Below, one piece after another: positions 21,001 through 33,000 of a DNA stretch of 64,000 nt. The notes beneath the pieces are model-generated. The model was not told the origin of the DNA. It did no database searches and was given only the letters and a program-made list of their open reading frames with translations. How positions within the stretch are numbered: position 1 is the first letter of the stretch; each line of letters starts with the position of its first letter. Source of the DNA: Tetragonia tetragonoides (taxonomy: Eukaryota; Streptophyta; Magnoliopsida; Caryophyllales; Aizoaceae); contig CM076149.1 in NCBI GenBank assembly GCA_038025085.1, forward strand, positions 28,863,501 to 28,927,500, written 5' to 3'. The translations under genes and the position numbers were made by a program.

Positions 21001-24000
21001 CAATTATCTTCTATCAGAAAAATAAAGAAGAAGAAAGAAACCCTCAGAGCCTCAAAGCAGTTACCTTCCCCAAATACACGGAGTATTTTTCACACTTCTA
21101 ACCAACTAAGCTGCTATTCTTTTGGGTGCTTAGTTTGCATATATTCTATATTTCTCAAAGATTGACAGGGACCAGGGCCGCCCTAGGCCCTTTAATTCAG
21201 TCTCTGACTCTGGAGATAACTTCTTTCTCCCTCCTTATCACTTGTATGTTTGTGAGAGCATCCTATGTTTTATTCTATATTTTGGTCAAACTCTCAAGGT
21301 TTCTTAGCTCAAGGACGCATTTTGATTGATATTTGTGGCTGTGTGTAACAATTTTCAACAACTGTAGTTGAAATGATATTATTAATTCTCTCTGTGTAAC
21401 TAGTCTATTGGCCTTTCCTTCCAGGTAAGAGAATATTTTGTTCTCATTATACCTCAGAACATTTCAAAGGGAAAGGTGGACGCTCCTTATGGATATTGCT
21501 ATATGGACAAGCAGGTATTCTATTTGTTGAGGTATTTTTAGTTGACATTAATATAAAATTTTCATATGGATAGACGCAATGCATGTTTTCAGTGTGTCAC
21601 AACTCACATCCTCGAAACAGTTTCCTAGGAAAACTAATACCAGTAGGAAAAAAACATTTCATTGTTCTAAGATTGCTAGTTTCCTACTTTATTAGATACT
21701 TCATACCCTCATAAGAAAAAAGATACTTCATTAATTTACCTTTACTTTATCTGGAAAAAAAAGCTTTGCTTATAGATGATAGAAAAATATCCTTAAAGTA
21801 CTTCATGATCACTATTAGAGTAATTATGTAGCTAAATTCTTGAACTTTGCACTAAACTTAGTCTGAAATTTTGAATGTTTTTTAGTGTTGCGGAGTTTCT
21901 TCAGCTTCAGTTACGGGGGTTTAGGGGAGGCAAGGAGAAAAATTGTTGTGGCGTAATGCAGTCTTTGCTATCACTTGGTGTCTATGGTTGGAGAGGAATG
22001 CTTGGGTTTTCATGGAGATGGCCACTTCGGGTGATCTGTTGTGGTATAAGGTCACCTACCAGGTCTCATTGTGGGCTAGAGCTTATGGGGCATTTAAATA
22101 TTACTCCCTCCGTGGCTCCGTCCCACGTTTACGTTCCCAGTCTGTCCCTCGTTTACGTTCACAGGTCCTTATTTAGTAAACTTTTTTTTATGAAATTACC
22201 ATTTGCCCCCCACTTAAACAAAACCAACCCAAAATCCATCACCTTCCATCTCTCTCCTAACACCATCTTCACCACTAGTCAACCACCTTGACTCCTCTCC
22301 CTCTCTCCTCAAATCACAAACCGCCACTACCAAAACCACTTCTCTCTCTCCTCAGACCACTACAATAACCACCCCATCTCACTTTCTCTCTCCTCAAATC
22401 TCTCTCTCTCTCAGATTTTGTGGGTCGGGGTTTCTAGGGTTTTCGTGGATGGGGTCGATTTCATGGGTGGGGGTGTGGGTGTGGGGTTTCGGGGTGGGGG
22501 CTGGTTGTGGGGTTTTGTGGGTGGTGGTGGTTGGATTTCTTGGGTAGGGGTTTGTGGTGGTTGGATTTCGTGAGTGGTGAGTTGGGGGGTTGCGTGGGTG
22601 GGGTTGGGGGATTTCGTGGGTGGGGGTGGTGGCCGGTGGGTTAAAGGGGTTGCGTGGTGGGGGTGGGGGTGGTGGCCGGTGGGTTAAAGGGGGTTGCGTG
22701 GTGGGGGTTGGTGAGATAAGGTTTCGTAGTGGGGTTGGGGGGTTTCGTGGGTGTGGGTGTGGGTGGGGGTGCGGTAGGGCGGTTGCGTTGGTGGAGGTGG
22801 TTGCTGTTGAATTATGCTCCAAAATTAATTAAAATAAAATTATTAATGAAAAATATTTAGTGGCAATAGCTATTTCCTAAATATTAGGGGTAGTGAGGGT
22901 AGTGGAGTTAAATGGTTAGTGGTAGTTGTGGGCATATACCCATGTTAGGTTTGCCTATTTAAGTAGATGTTGTACTCATTTGTTAATGGGAATGGAGATC
23001 AATAAATAAAGTTTATAAAGTTGCATATATTATTATCTCCATTTCCCAACAAAGTGGTATCAGAGCTCCAGTGGTCTTGTAGCCTTATGAAGGTTCAAAA
23101 ATGAAGATGTAGAGAATATATAGAAAAGTGCTCCAAATATTCAAGGTTCGTTGATGAGAAGTGCATCAACAAATTTCGTGATGGTTGATGAGAAGTGCAT
23201 CAACAAGTGGACGAGAAGTGCGTCTACAAATTTGAAGAAAGTTGATGAGAAGTGCATCAAAAATTGACATAGGAGAGAAATGCTCCTAAAATTAGCAAGT
23301 TGGTAATAATGTGCAACAACAACAACAACAACAAAAATGGTGACGATGATAGCGTGCATCAAGCAATGAAGAGAAGTGCTTCACAAGTTGTGAGAGAAGT
23401 GCTCCATGGATGTTCTAAAACAATATTAATTGAACTAGGATTAGGAAACAAAAAATAAGCTAGCCAAACTTTCCAAAATAATTCCCCCAAAACCGCCAGC
23501 TTAATAAGCATCTTAGAACTAAGATCGAATCTTCTTTCGACTCCCCTTGCAAAAACCATCCCTTCATGTTAAATTCTTTTAGTTTATTCCATCTAGAGAA
23601 AACAAAAGCAACAATTTGTTTAAATTTATCCATTCATTCTAATTAACTTTTGGAAACTGCAGGTCTCCTAATGTTTGAAAAAAAATCAGATTGTCAAACT
23701 AACGAAAAAATTAGATGAAGAGAAAGTATGCATTAATGAGTATCAAAAAAATTTCAGAAAAAGGAGGGCAAGATGTCCTCCAATAGTAAGTGACAAATTT
23801 AAGCAGCTCAATAGTAAAAGTATTACTCCCTCTGTCCCGTGTTTATGTTCCCGATTTGATATTACACGGGTTTTAATGCAAATGAACTTTGGCATTGACT
23901 TTCCTCAAATGCCCTTGCCTCAACCCTTTCTCGCTCTCCTCATATCACTTCACCCACACCACCCACCACCAGCCCCCACCACGAAAACGAACCACCAGCC

Positions 24001-27000
24001 CCCACCTCCACCACGCAACTGTTGGGAAATGGAGATAATAATATATGCAACTTTATAAACTTCATTTACTGATCTCCATTCCAATTAACAAATGAGTACA
24101 ACATCTACTTAATTAGGCAAACTTAACATGGGTATATGCCCACTACTACCACTAGCCATTTAACTCCACTAACCTCACTAGTCACTACCCCTAATATTTA
24201 GGAAATAGCTATTGCCACTAAATATTTTTCATTAATAATTTATCTTAATTAATTTTGGAGCATAATTCAACACACCTATAAATATGCCTCAATGTACATG
24301 ATTTTATGCAGACCATTCAGATCAACGATACAAACACATTGAACCAATTGTTTCACTGTCTTAATTCCTTTGTGGGAGTTAGATTCATCCTTCATGGGGA
24401 ATCGACCTTGGAAGGGTTTCCTTTGTGGGCTCACTTTCAAGTTGTTCTTGGAGACGTTCCAGTGGCATCGCCTAGGAATTCAATCCAAGAATCTTTCTTT
24501 AGCTTTCAAGATTCAATCTATACTCATCTAAAGACTTTTTCTGTTCATCCATTGCATCCTAACATCATTCTTTCGTCGCTTTGTTACACTATTTTATCTT
24601 TGAAAAGGTGAGAATTTTAATCTCTTTCGGATTGTTTTATCCATAGCTCTTCTTATGGGAGCTAGCTATGCTCCTGTCTTTGCCGAAGATAATTCAACTG
24701 TGGTCACCTCTGGAAATGATGTTGGAGGGTCAAACAACAGTGGTTTACAGCGAGTTGAAGATGGCTCAGTTATATCAAATGAACATACATCGAAGTGGCG
24801 AATATACACTGATAATGGCAGAGACTTTTTTATGCAGGTAAGCACTCTCTCCTTCAAATTTTTCCAAATGCTTAAGCCTCAATGTTTCCTGTTGGTATGG
24901 AGATTTTTATAATGGATTTGAGTACCTTTTTACTGCTTTCAAGTATCTGTTTATGTTTGATTTATCCACCCTATCGCTTCTGCTTTGATCTAGGGGAAAC
25001 TGAAGGAAGCAGAGAAGTTCTTCTCATCTGCCGTAGTGGAAGCTAAACAAGGTTTTGGCGAGCGCGATCCACATGTTGCCTCTGCATGCAACAATCTGGT
25101 GAGTTTATGTCCCTTTTTACTAACCCAAACTACAGCAGAGAATTGTTAATGAGTATTTCTTTTTAACAAGTTTCATGATAGCGTCTAGAGTATGTTAGTT
25201 TGTTCGTATTTCTTTTCCTGTGGATAGAGGATTGATGATGGGTCTTGAATTGCAAAGAAAAAAAGAAGTAATAATGATGATTGATGATGATGATGATGAT
25301 GAAAATGATGATGAAAAGAGTAAGAATGATTTTTTCGTTTCCCAGCTGGTGCTTCCCGAATGCAATTGTATGTTACTTAGGGTCACCCCTTTAAAAACAC
25401 CAGCCGCGTTGGCCCATAATGAAGCAAATTTCACCGCACGATCCCAAATGAAACCCATTGGCTTGATGACCCAATTAAGGCTGTGTGAATTTCGCTCCAA
25501 CCAAAGGCACCAGAAGACCACCCAAAAAGCACATTGCCACAATAGCCTGTTCTCTTTACCTCTCCCCAACACCAATACACCACATATCGAACCTATACAT
25601 GCTGAACAATTGCCAAAAAGGCCGTAAATTTTCCCTTCTGAAGTGCTAATGACACCTCTAAGGTCTGTCATTTCGCATATATTACCCAATATCCCGATTA
25701 ACGACGCACCTAAAACTAGCTAAAGAATGAACCTCTTCCCTAATTTAACTCCTCTTTTACCAGCATGATAGTTAAAAAAATCTGCCAACTACAGTAGTAG
25801 CTTTAATGAGGCTTATTTTTCGAACAACTACCTTATAAATTTATCTTTGTCAAAGTCCCAATATATGACACATTTATTGAAAGATTACCAAAAGAACATG
25901 AAATGATTTTCTTACCCTTATTTTTACTTATTGAATTCAAATCAAGTTAAATGTTTTTATTCAATTTATCTTTAATAGAAAATCCTAACTCCCATTTTTT
26001 TGTTCCCTTCCCAGAGTTCCCACCACCACCACCACCACCACCACCACCACCTTAAACACCCACCTCCTCCTCAAAACCTCATCAAACCCCACCCCTATCT
26101 TAACCACGACCACAACCACCGCCATCTCCTCCTCAACACTTTTGACAACCCATTTCCATCACCTGCTCCACCACCACAACCACCACTCTTCTTTACTCTT
26201 ACCACTAGCCCTACCAATAATCTTGGGGGGTCCGAATGAGAGTATGGGGTTGGGGTGGGGTTGGATCAGGGTTGCCAAATTCGCCATATGCTCAGTTCGA
26301 GAACGTAGTACGAATTCACAGTTCGCTCCTCGCGGAGAAGTGCATTCGCTAGGGGTACTACATAGGACTAGTTCGCTTATCTGGAATGGGCTAATTTTTG
26401 AGGATTTATTTGTCACATAAAAAGAAGGGATAAAGAATGAAAGGGAAAAATAGTACAAATTGATAAAAAAGTAAACTAAAAGATGTTCCCTGGCTGAAAC
26501 CATGGATGAAATAAGTCTAATTCTGGCCACTGCTTTTGGCTTACTAGTAGTTTGCCACTTCGAGAGTACTAGTACGCTGGAGAGTACAGTTCGCAGTTCG
26601 CTGGGGGTATGAGAGAAATTGGTAACCCTGGGTTGGACTGTTGGAGGGGAGGAGAGGAGTGAATGGGGTGGGGGACCTAGGTTAGGGGGAGGGGAGGAGA
26701 GGAGAGTGGGGCTGGGGGCTGTTTTGATTAATTTTAACAAAAATATCTAGTTGCTATTTCGATACAGTGAATCTTAGTCCTTACATGTTAAGATTGAATG
26801 GATGAGATTTACTCTCATGTTCTCATTTAAACCTTTGCTCTCATATGATCACAACCCTCACTTTTAATTGTAAGTCACCCCTAAATCAACCACATTTCTA
26901 TTGTATGTCATATACATCTACATGTACTTTTTTTTGATTAATTAGTTTATTTTGGTTTAACCACAAGTTAAAATAAAAAAAAATAGTTTTTTTTTGCATC

Positions 27001-30000
27001 TCATTGTGAGACGGTCCCTTCCATGTTTTTGATTAATTAGTTTGTTATGCTGTTTTCTTGTAAAATAATTGATGTCAAAAATGATTTTCATTCCTGATTC
27101 CATAGCTAAGGTGAACCAAACAACATGAAAGGGAATGGAAGTCCATTCCAGAAATGAACCAAACACATGATATTAAGAATCATACAACCTTGACACATTT
27201 CTATGGTTTCATTCTTGAGTTCAAACCCATACGAAATTTTGAACCAAACATGCCCTCAGTATGCAAGTGCTTCGTGGAGGGCATCTATTTTCTATTTATA
27301 TTTCCATCTGTAATCCTTGTTGTGGTGGTAAATTTTGGGAAAATCATTTGGTTCATTTGATTTTTGTCCAAAAGAAGAGTCAATGGATTCATATTCTTAA
27401 ACAGTTGTTTCTTTGTGATACACAGGCGGAGTTATACAGAGTTCAGAAAGCATATGACAAAGCAGAACCTTTATATTTGGACGCCATAAATATCCTGGAG
27501 GAGTCATTTGGTCCAGATGATGTACGGTAGGGCTACTTGTATGTAAACTGTCCAATCTGACTTTCCTTGGGCGATCTAATGTTTGTCCCGTACTAGAGAT
27601 CCTTTCTGGCCATTTACATTTATTTCTGCATGGATGAGATACTTTATTGCCGTAGTGTAAGTATTGTCAGTGTAAGACCTATATACACTGTACTGTTATG
27701 GGATTGATTGGTTTTTGCAACCAATCTTAGGAATGTGAATTTCCTTGATATGCAAGATAAGTTTTGTAGTGGGTGCGTTCTGCATTTTATGATTTGCTTA
27801 AATTTTCTTGGTCGCTGTTTGGTGATAAATTACAAAACAATGCCACTGGTGGTGCCAATATAGAGAGGGATAATCCAAGTCGACTTTAGCAAAGGCGGTC
27901 CGTTCATTTTAGCTTTGCGAAGCATAATCTTCTATCTGTACTTGGGTATGCTGTCTGTTCACAGATAGAAAAACTGCCCAACACACTCTGTTCCATAACA
28001 ATTGTTGACTTTCTGCTTTGCTGTCACTAATTAATTTATTAAGAATTCCTTTTCCTGTTGATTGTTGTTCCTTAAAAGCTTGCATCTAGAAGTGAGATAA
28101 CTCTTTTTGGAGAAAGCCAAGAATTCACCTTGGCCTTTCTGGATGTCCCTCTCACATCAGGATGGTCAAATGCTTTATCACTTTCTTATTGCAATAAAAA
28201 TCTCATTTGGAAAAGAGCAATTGAATATTCTCTTAAGAATTTGAGAATATTGAAGTTTTTCATGAAGGATTGGGAATGATGTTGGAGAGAAGTGTGGTGA
28301 GGGGTTTGGTGGAGGGATTTTCTATTGGTAGGGACTAGGGAATCTGTGTGAAGGTTGCTTGCATTGTAGACAACATTGATTTGTTCTTTGCTGCAATCTG
28401 GACAAATTCAAGCATGTTCTCACAATTTTGCAGACTTGGGACGTGATCTCAGGGATGAAAGTGAATCTTAGCAATTGCAGCTTGGCTGCTTTCAATCTGG
28501 AGCGGCTGTTTTGGCTAGTTGTCAGATACAGAGTTGGCCTCTTAAGTAATTCGGGTGTTCTTTTTGGGAGCCGCTGGTTAGTCGTGTATCCAAGAAGTTG
28601 GATGGTTGAGGAAGGTATATTTCTGTTTGGGAGGCAGGATCACGCTTTGCAGTCATGTCATCTCTTTCTAGTATTCCCTTGTGTTATCTCTTTGTTTAGA
28701 CATCTGGTAGCCGAACGAATAATGCGAGAGATCATTTGTTCTGGTATGGATGGAGATAGGCGGGATTGATTGGTTAGTTGGATTTTGGTGTGTCGGCCTG
28801 AGGAGGGATGTTTGGGTGTCAGCATTGCTTTGGTGGAGTAGTGGTTATGGTGATTTCCGCTACAGTCAGCTACATTGTGGCACCAGTGCAACTTCTTGAT
28901 TGGGAGATGGAGGTACTTGTGTTCTTGTTTGTTATTTTGGAGATGGTGTGACTCTCTATCAAGGGGATTCACAAGTGTGGAAGGGTGAATCTACAGGAGT
29001 GTTTCTCTGTAAATATTCCCTTCTATATCGGAGCGCTTTCTCATGCTATCCTCAGTTTCCCATAGCTACTCTCTGTTTCGGATTCCAGTTGCTGTGGCAC
29101 ATAGGATTGAGAAATTTATGAGGGGTTGCCTGTGGTCAGGTGCGGATGGGGACAAAAAAGATCATTTGGTAAATTGGGATAGGGTGTGCCGTCCTAAGGA
29201 GGAAGGGGGTCTAGGTGTTGGTGGGCAAGTGGCTTTGATGTTTTCCGTGGGAGCCGGAGAGTCTTTGCAGTCGGGTTATTCCGAGTAGGTATGGACTATA
29301 CCTGAATGCTTGGGATGTACAGCAAAGTTGTAAAGGAATTAGGTTTACTTGTAAAGTTGTAATGGGTTTTCTGGTCAAGGATGTCATCCTCAATCACTGT
29401 AAAGTTGACTTCCATTAATAATGATATATAAGTTAAAGAAAGAAAATCAACATAACTTGGCCGGCTAATCTAGTCTGGGTCTTAGACTCTTAGCACAACT
29501 ATGAGCTTAGGTTATATATTTATGGGGCTTATCCCAGTTTGCACATCATTGTAATTAATAATAGATAGCAAATATTCGAGGTATTACATTATATCTGAAT
29601 TGTACTTATTTATTTTATCTGTAGTGTCGGTGCTGCTTTTCACAACCTTGGTCAGTTCTATATAGCACAACGGAAACTTGAAGAAGCTCGAGTGCACTAT
29701 GAGGTAATGATAAGGACTGCACTGCTTCTCAGTTTATTATTCCTATTTAGTTGTTATACGGAGAATAAAAATGATGAAAACATGAGTAGTTAACATGAAT
29801 ATCTTTTCTGGTCATTTGCAATTCAATATTCATCAAATACTTTTATCATTATATTTGTATATATTTACAACTATTGTATTCGTTTTGGCTCTTTTTGATT
29901 TCATTGCCAATTATTATGTATCAATATTGATAATGATATTTCAGGTTTCCTCGCACTTCTTTTTGGGATCATGTGGTCTACTTGGCCTCCCTTTGGGCCA

Positions 30001-33000
30001 AGGCGGAATGGGTCTTTAGGGGTGTTCCACTTACCCTTGTACAGCGCCATTGGCGAGATTTGTAGTTTTCTTTTGACCCATTATGAGGATACCTTATCCT
30101 CTTTTTTGTATTCTTTACTGATTTGATCAATAAAATTTTTTCTTATCTAAAATAAATAAATAAATTATGTATCAATATTGAAGAAAATAAAACAAATTGG
30201 ATCCTTTTTGATACTTGGAAGTTGGAATACTATAGTCTACCAGATTGCCTCAATGCCTTTTACATGACAGCTGGATCTGGGAGGAGGTCAGATCTGTATA
30301 GCCTTACCTCTATGATTTTGCAGAGGAAATCTTTTATTTATCTAGAGTCTAGACGACTAATTGCCAAACTCAACATACTGTACAAAGGTCCTAGAGCTAT
30401 TAGAGGCCTCCACCTTTTAAACCTCCAAACCTAATTACAGATAACAAAGAAAAATAAGTTCGTATAGTGCCTCTCCCGACACCTTTCTTAGCTAAAACGT
30501 CATCATCAGCATTTTGCTCCCTAATTACATGAATTATACTAAAATCTGCAACAGCTGCAAGCCTGCAATAGTGACATCTATCTCATCAAACGTATTCCAG
30601 CGCATTGCCAGGGGCGCTTGCTTCTGTCTTTTATCCAATTAACAGCATTAATTGAGTCACAGTTGATATGTATCTACAATGCATCCAGTCCTCTTGTTGT
30701 TTGAGCATGGTTAAGCGGCGAAAGATCCCCTTAAGTGCTGCATGGTTAGAATCAGTGGAGCCAAAATCAACAACAAGAACTCCCTTGATTCCCCCTTCAG
30801 GATCTCTAATAATTCCCCACAACTTAGTGGACCAGGTTTGACAAGAGCTGATCTATCAGACTTCATAGTGAATCAGCCAGGAAGAGCAGTTTGTCATGTC
30901 TGATCATATCTGCAGATTTTATTGCAATGATTCTTCTGAGCAGAACTTTGAGAGAATTTCTATGGGTGCAGAATCCTAATTTTGTAGAGGATGCTCCCTG
31001 TTAAATCCTTGATGATTGGAAAAGCAATGGTTTGCCATAACTTGACAGTAGAAACAGCTAACTAAGACATTTTACCAGTATCGTGATAACGAGTTTGACT
31101 AGTAAAGTTGAACTGCCAAACCTGACTGATTAACGAACACCTACGAATCCTATAAGTTATAGTTAGAATCTGTTTTCTCAAAATACCAAGCAGTTGTATC
31201 TTCACACATTCATTTCGTTATTTCATCTTCAGTGTTTAAGTTGTATACTTTCATATTTGCAGTCTTTTCCTGTGCATAATAATAAAAAATAATAATAATA
31301 ATAATAAATTCTGTTAATAACTGATGTTTGGTGTTACTTTGTCTTCATGCTTGGACATCTGGAGCAGCGGGCTTTGAAGGTAAATAGCAATTGACCTCAT
31401 ATAATTGTTCCAAGTAAACCTGTAAGATAAATGCTCTTCCATCAATATGGAAATGTGTGTCTATTGTTTGTATCGATTATGTTCTACTTCTAGTGGTAAT
31501 ATTATTTATTTCAGTGCTCAAATGATGTAGATAAAAGGGTGTGTCTTAGGACATGGTCACGCTGACTATGCAGATACAATGTTTCATCTTGGAACGGTGA
31601 GACTTCAAATTTCTTTCAAACGTTCATTGTAACTTGCAATGGTTAGTAATAAGATTGAACTGATCGGTGAAATCATCGGTTTTAATTCACATGGGACTGC
31701 ATTTGTTTACTGCACTTGTTTGTTGTGCTTGGTTATGGTGCTTTTAGGTTGAACTTGAGGCCAACTGTTTGATATGTGTGATGATCATATGTCTAAACGA
31801 TTGACATGTATTATAAACTTGTTGTAATCCCGTGGGATGCACGAAATTGTGTCTACAGTATGATATTTAACGATTGAATGATATATTAGAGTTTGAAGAG
31901 TTGTTCTCAATTTCCAATTATTATTTTATTAATCAAACTTATGCTATATAGTATATAATGAACTTAGCAGTTTTAGTTGGAAATTGATAAATGGACTACA
32001 AAATATGCTTCTTGCATATTCGTGAAAAAAACTTGTTATTTTGGAGTTCTGTTATACGTTCTGTTTTAGTAAAATAGTCATGGATTATTTTTTTTAGATA
32101 AGAGAAAATTTTTTTTTTTTTAGATAAGAAAAACTTTTTATTAATCAAAACATGAAAGAGTACAAAATGGAGGATAAGATATCCTCAAAGTACAAGAATA
32201 AGAGTAAAGTATCTACAAATCATGCCAATGACGTTGAATGACCGTCAGTGGCACCCCCTTGAAGGCACCAGCCGCCTTCGCCCACATGGATGCCAAATAA
32301 ACTATATGTTCCCAAACTAGATCGGTACTCTTTCCCTTGTCAGAGAAGATCCTCGAGTTCCTCTCTAGCCAAGTGCACCAAAGAATAGCTAAACAGGCAC
32401 ACCGCCACAACATCCTACCCTCCTTCCCCCTCCGCATAGCAGCAAAACGCATCCGTAGGAATTGCCCCACAGTAGCAGGGCACACAAAAGGCTCCCCACA
32501 CAACAGCCGATCCCACAGAGCCCTCGCAAAGTTACACAATACAAACAAGTGCAAGCAACTCTCTCCGTCTCCGTCCTGCCGGCACATCACACACATGCTG
32601 GGAAGGAGACACATATGTGGCCTCCGTCGTTGCACCATATCACAGGTATTCACCTTACCTAGCACCAAAGTCCACACAAAAGCACGAACCTTCAGAGGAA
32701 CCTTGGACTTCCAAATATAAGAGGAAAGGGGAAAATGTGGAAATTGAGACGGAAGGCTAAGATGATGGAGGAAGGACTTGGAAGAAAAAACCCCAGAGGA
32801 GTCCCCAATCCAAGTCCGAGAATCGTCCCTAGGGACGAGAAGCCTAGAGTGGAGGACACCCAGGAGGGAAACGAGTTCCTCCATTTCTAAATCCCGGGGT
32901 GGTCGTCGAAAGTGAAGGTTCCAGGAACCACCAACCTCTGAGTAAAAATCAGCCACCGGTGCCCCATGAAGAGTGGACAAACGAAAAACCCGCGGATATG

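Larger units (their letters stand above)
25099..27425 (+). other. TPR intron 3
   Basis: GT-AG intron (donor GTGAGT, acceptor ATACACAG). It carries a minus-strand L1 fragment, a CCA microsatellite, CT/GT-rich low-complexity DNA and a hAT-like MITE, listed separately. The remainder (about 25700-25985 and 26640-27425) shows no recognisable feature apart from a possible MITE end (AACCAAACATGCCCTC) at about 27242-27257. Confidence 0.8.

Noticed and set aside
22394..22822. Pro/His-rich minus-strand frame of 142 codons
   Set aside because: Read from GGGTGG low-complexity DNA inside the MITE; it overlaps the LTR boundary and has no domain.
23150..23404. Repeats with spacers, considered as a CRISPR array or a coding repeat
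   Set aside because: This is plant nuclear DNA, spacing is irregular, repeats are only a 7-nt loop plus variable stems, and reading frames are not kept between units.
24020..24272. Considered as an independent solo LTR
   Set aside because: Flanks do not form a direct duplication (gcaac and cacct), while gcaac complements the flank of the other LTR; an inversion explains both.
24306..24611. Open frame just upstream of exon 2, considered as a TPR exon
   Set aside because: Using it would need an intron of about 40 bases and would not reach the exon 2 frame. The acceptor at 24607 fits both exon 1 phase and the hydrophobic segment.
27040..27260. Possible MITE ending AACCAAACATGCCCTC in intron 3
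   Set aside because: The opposite terminus could not be found, so limits cannot be supported.
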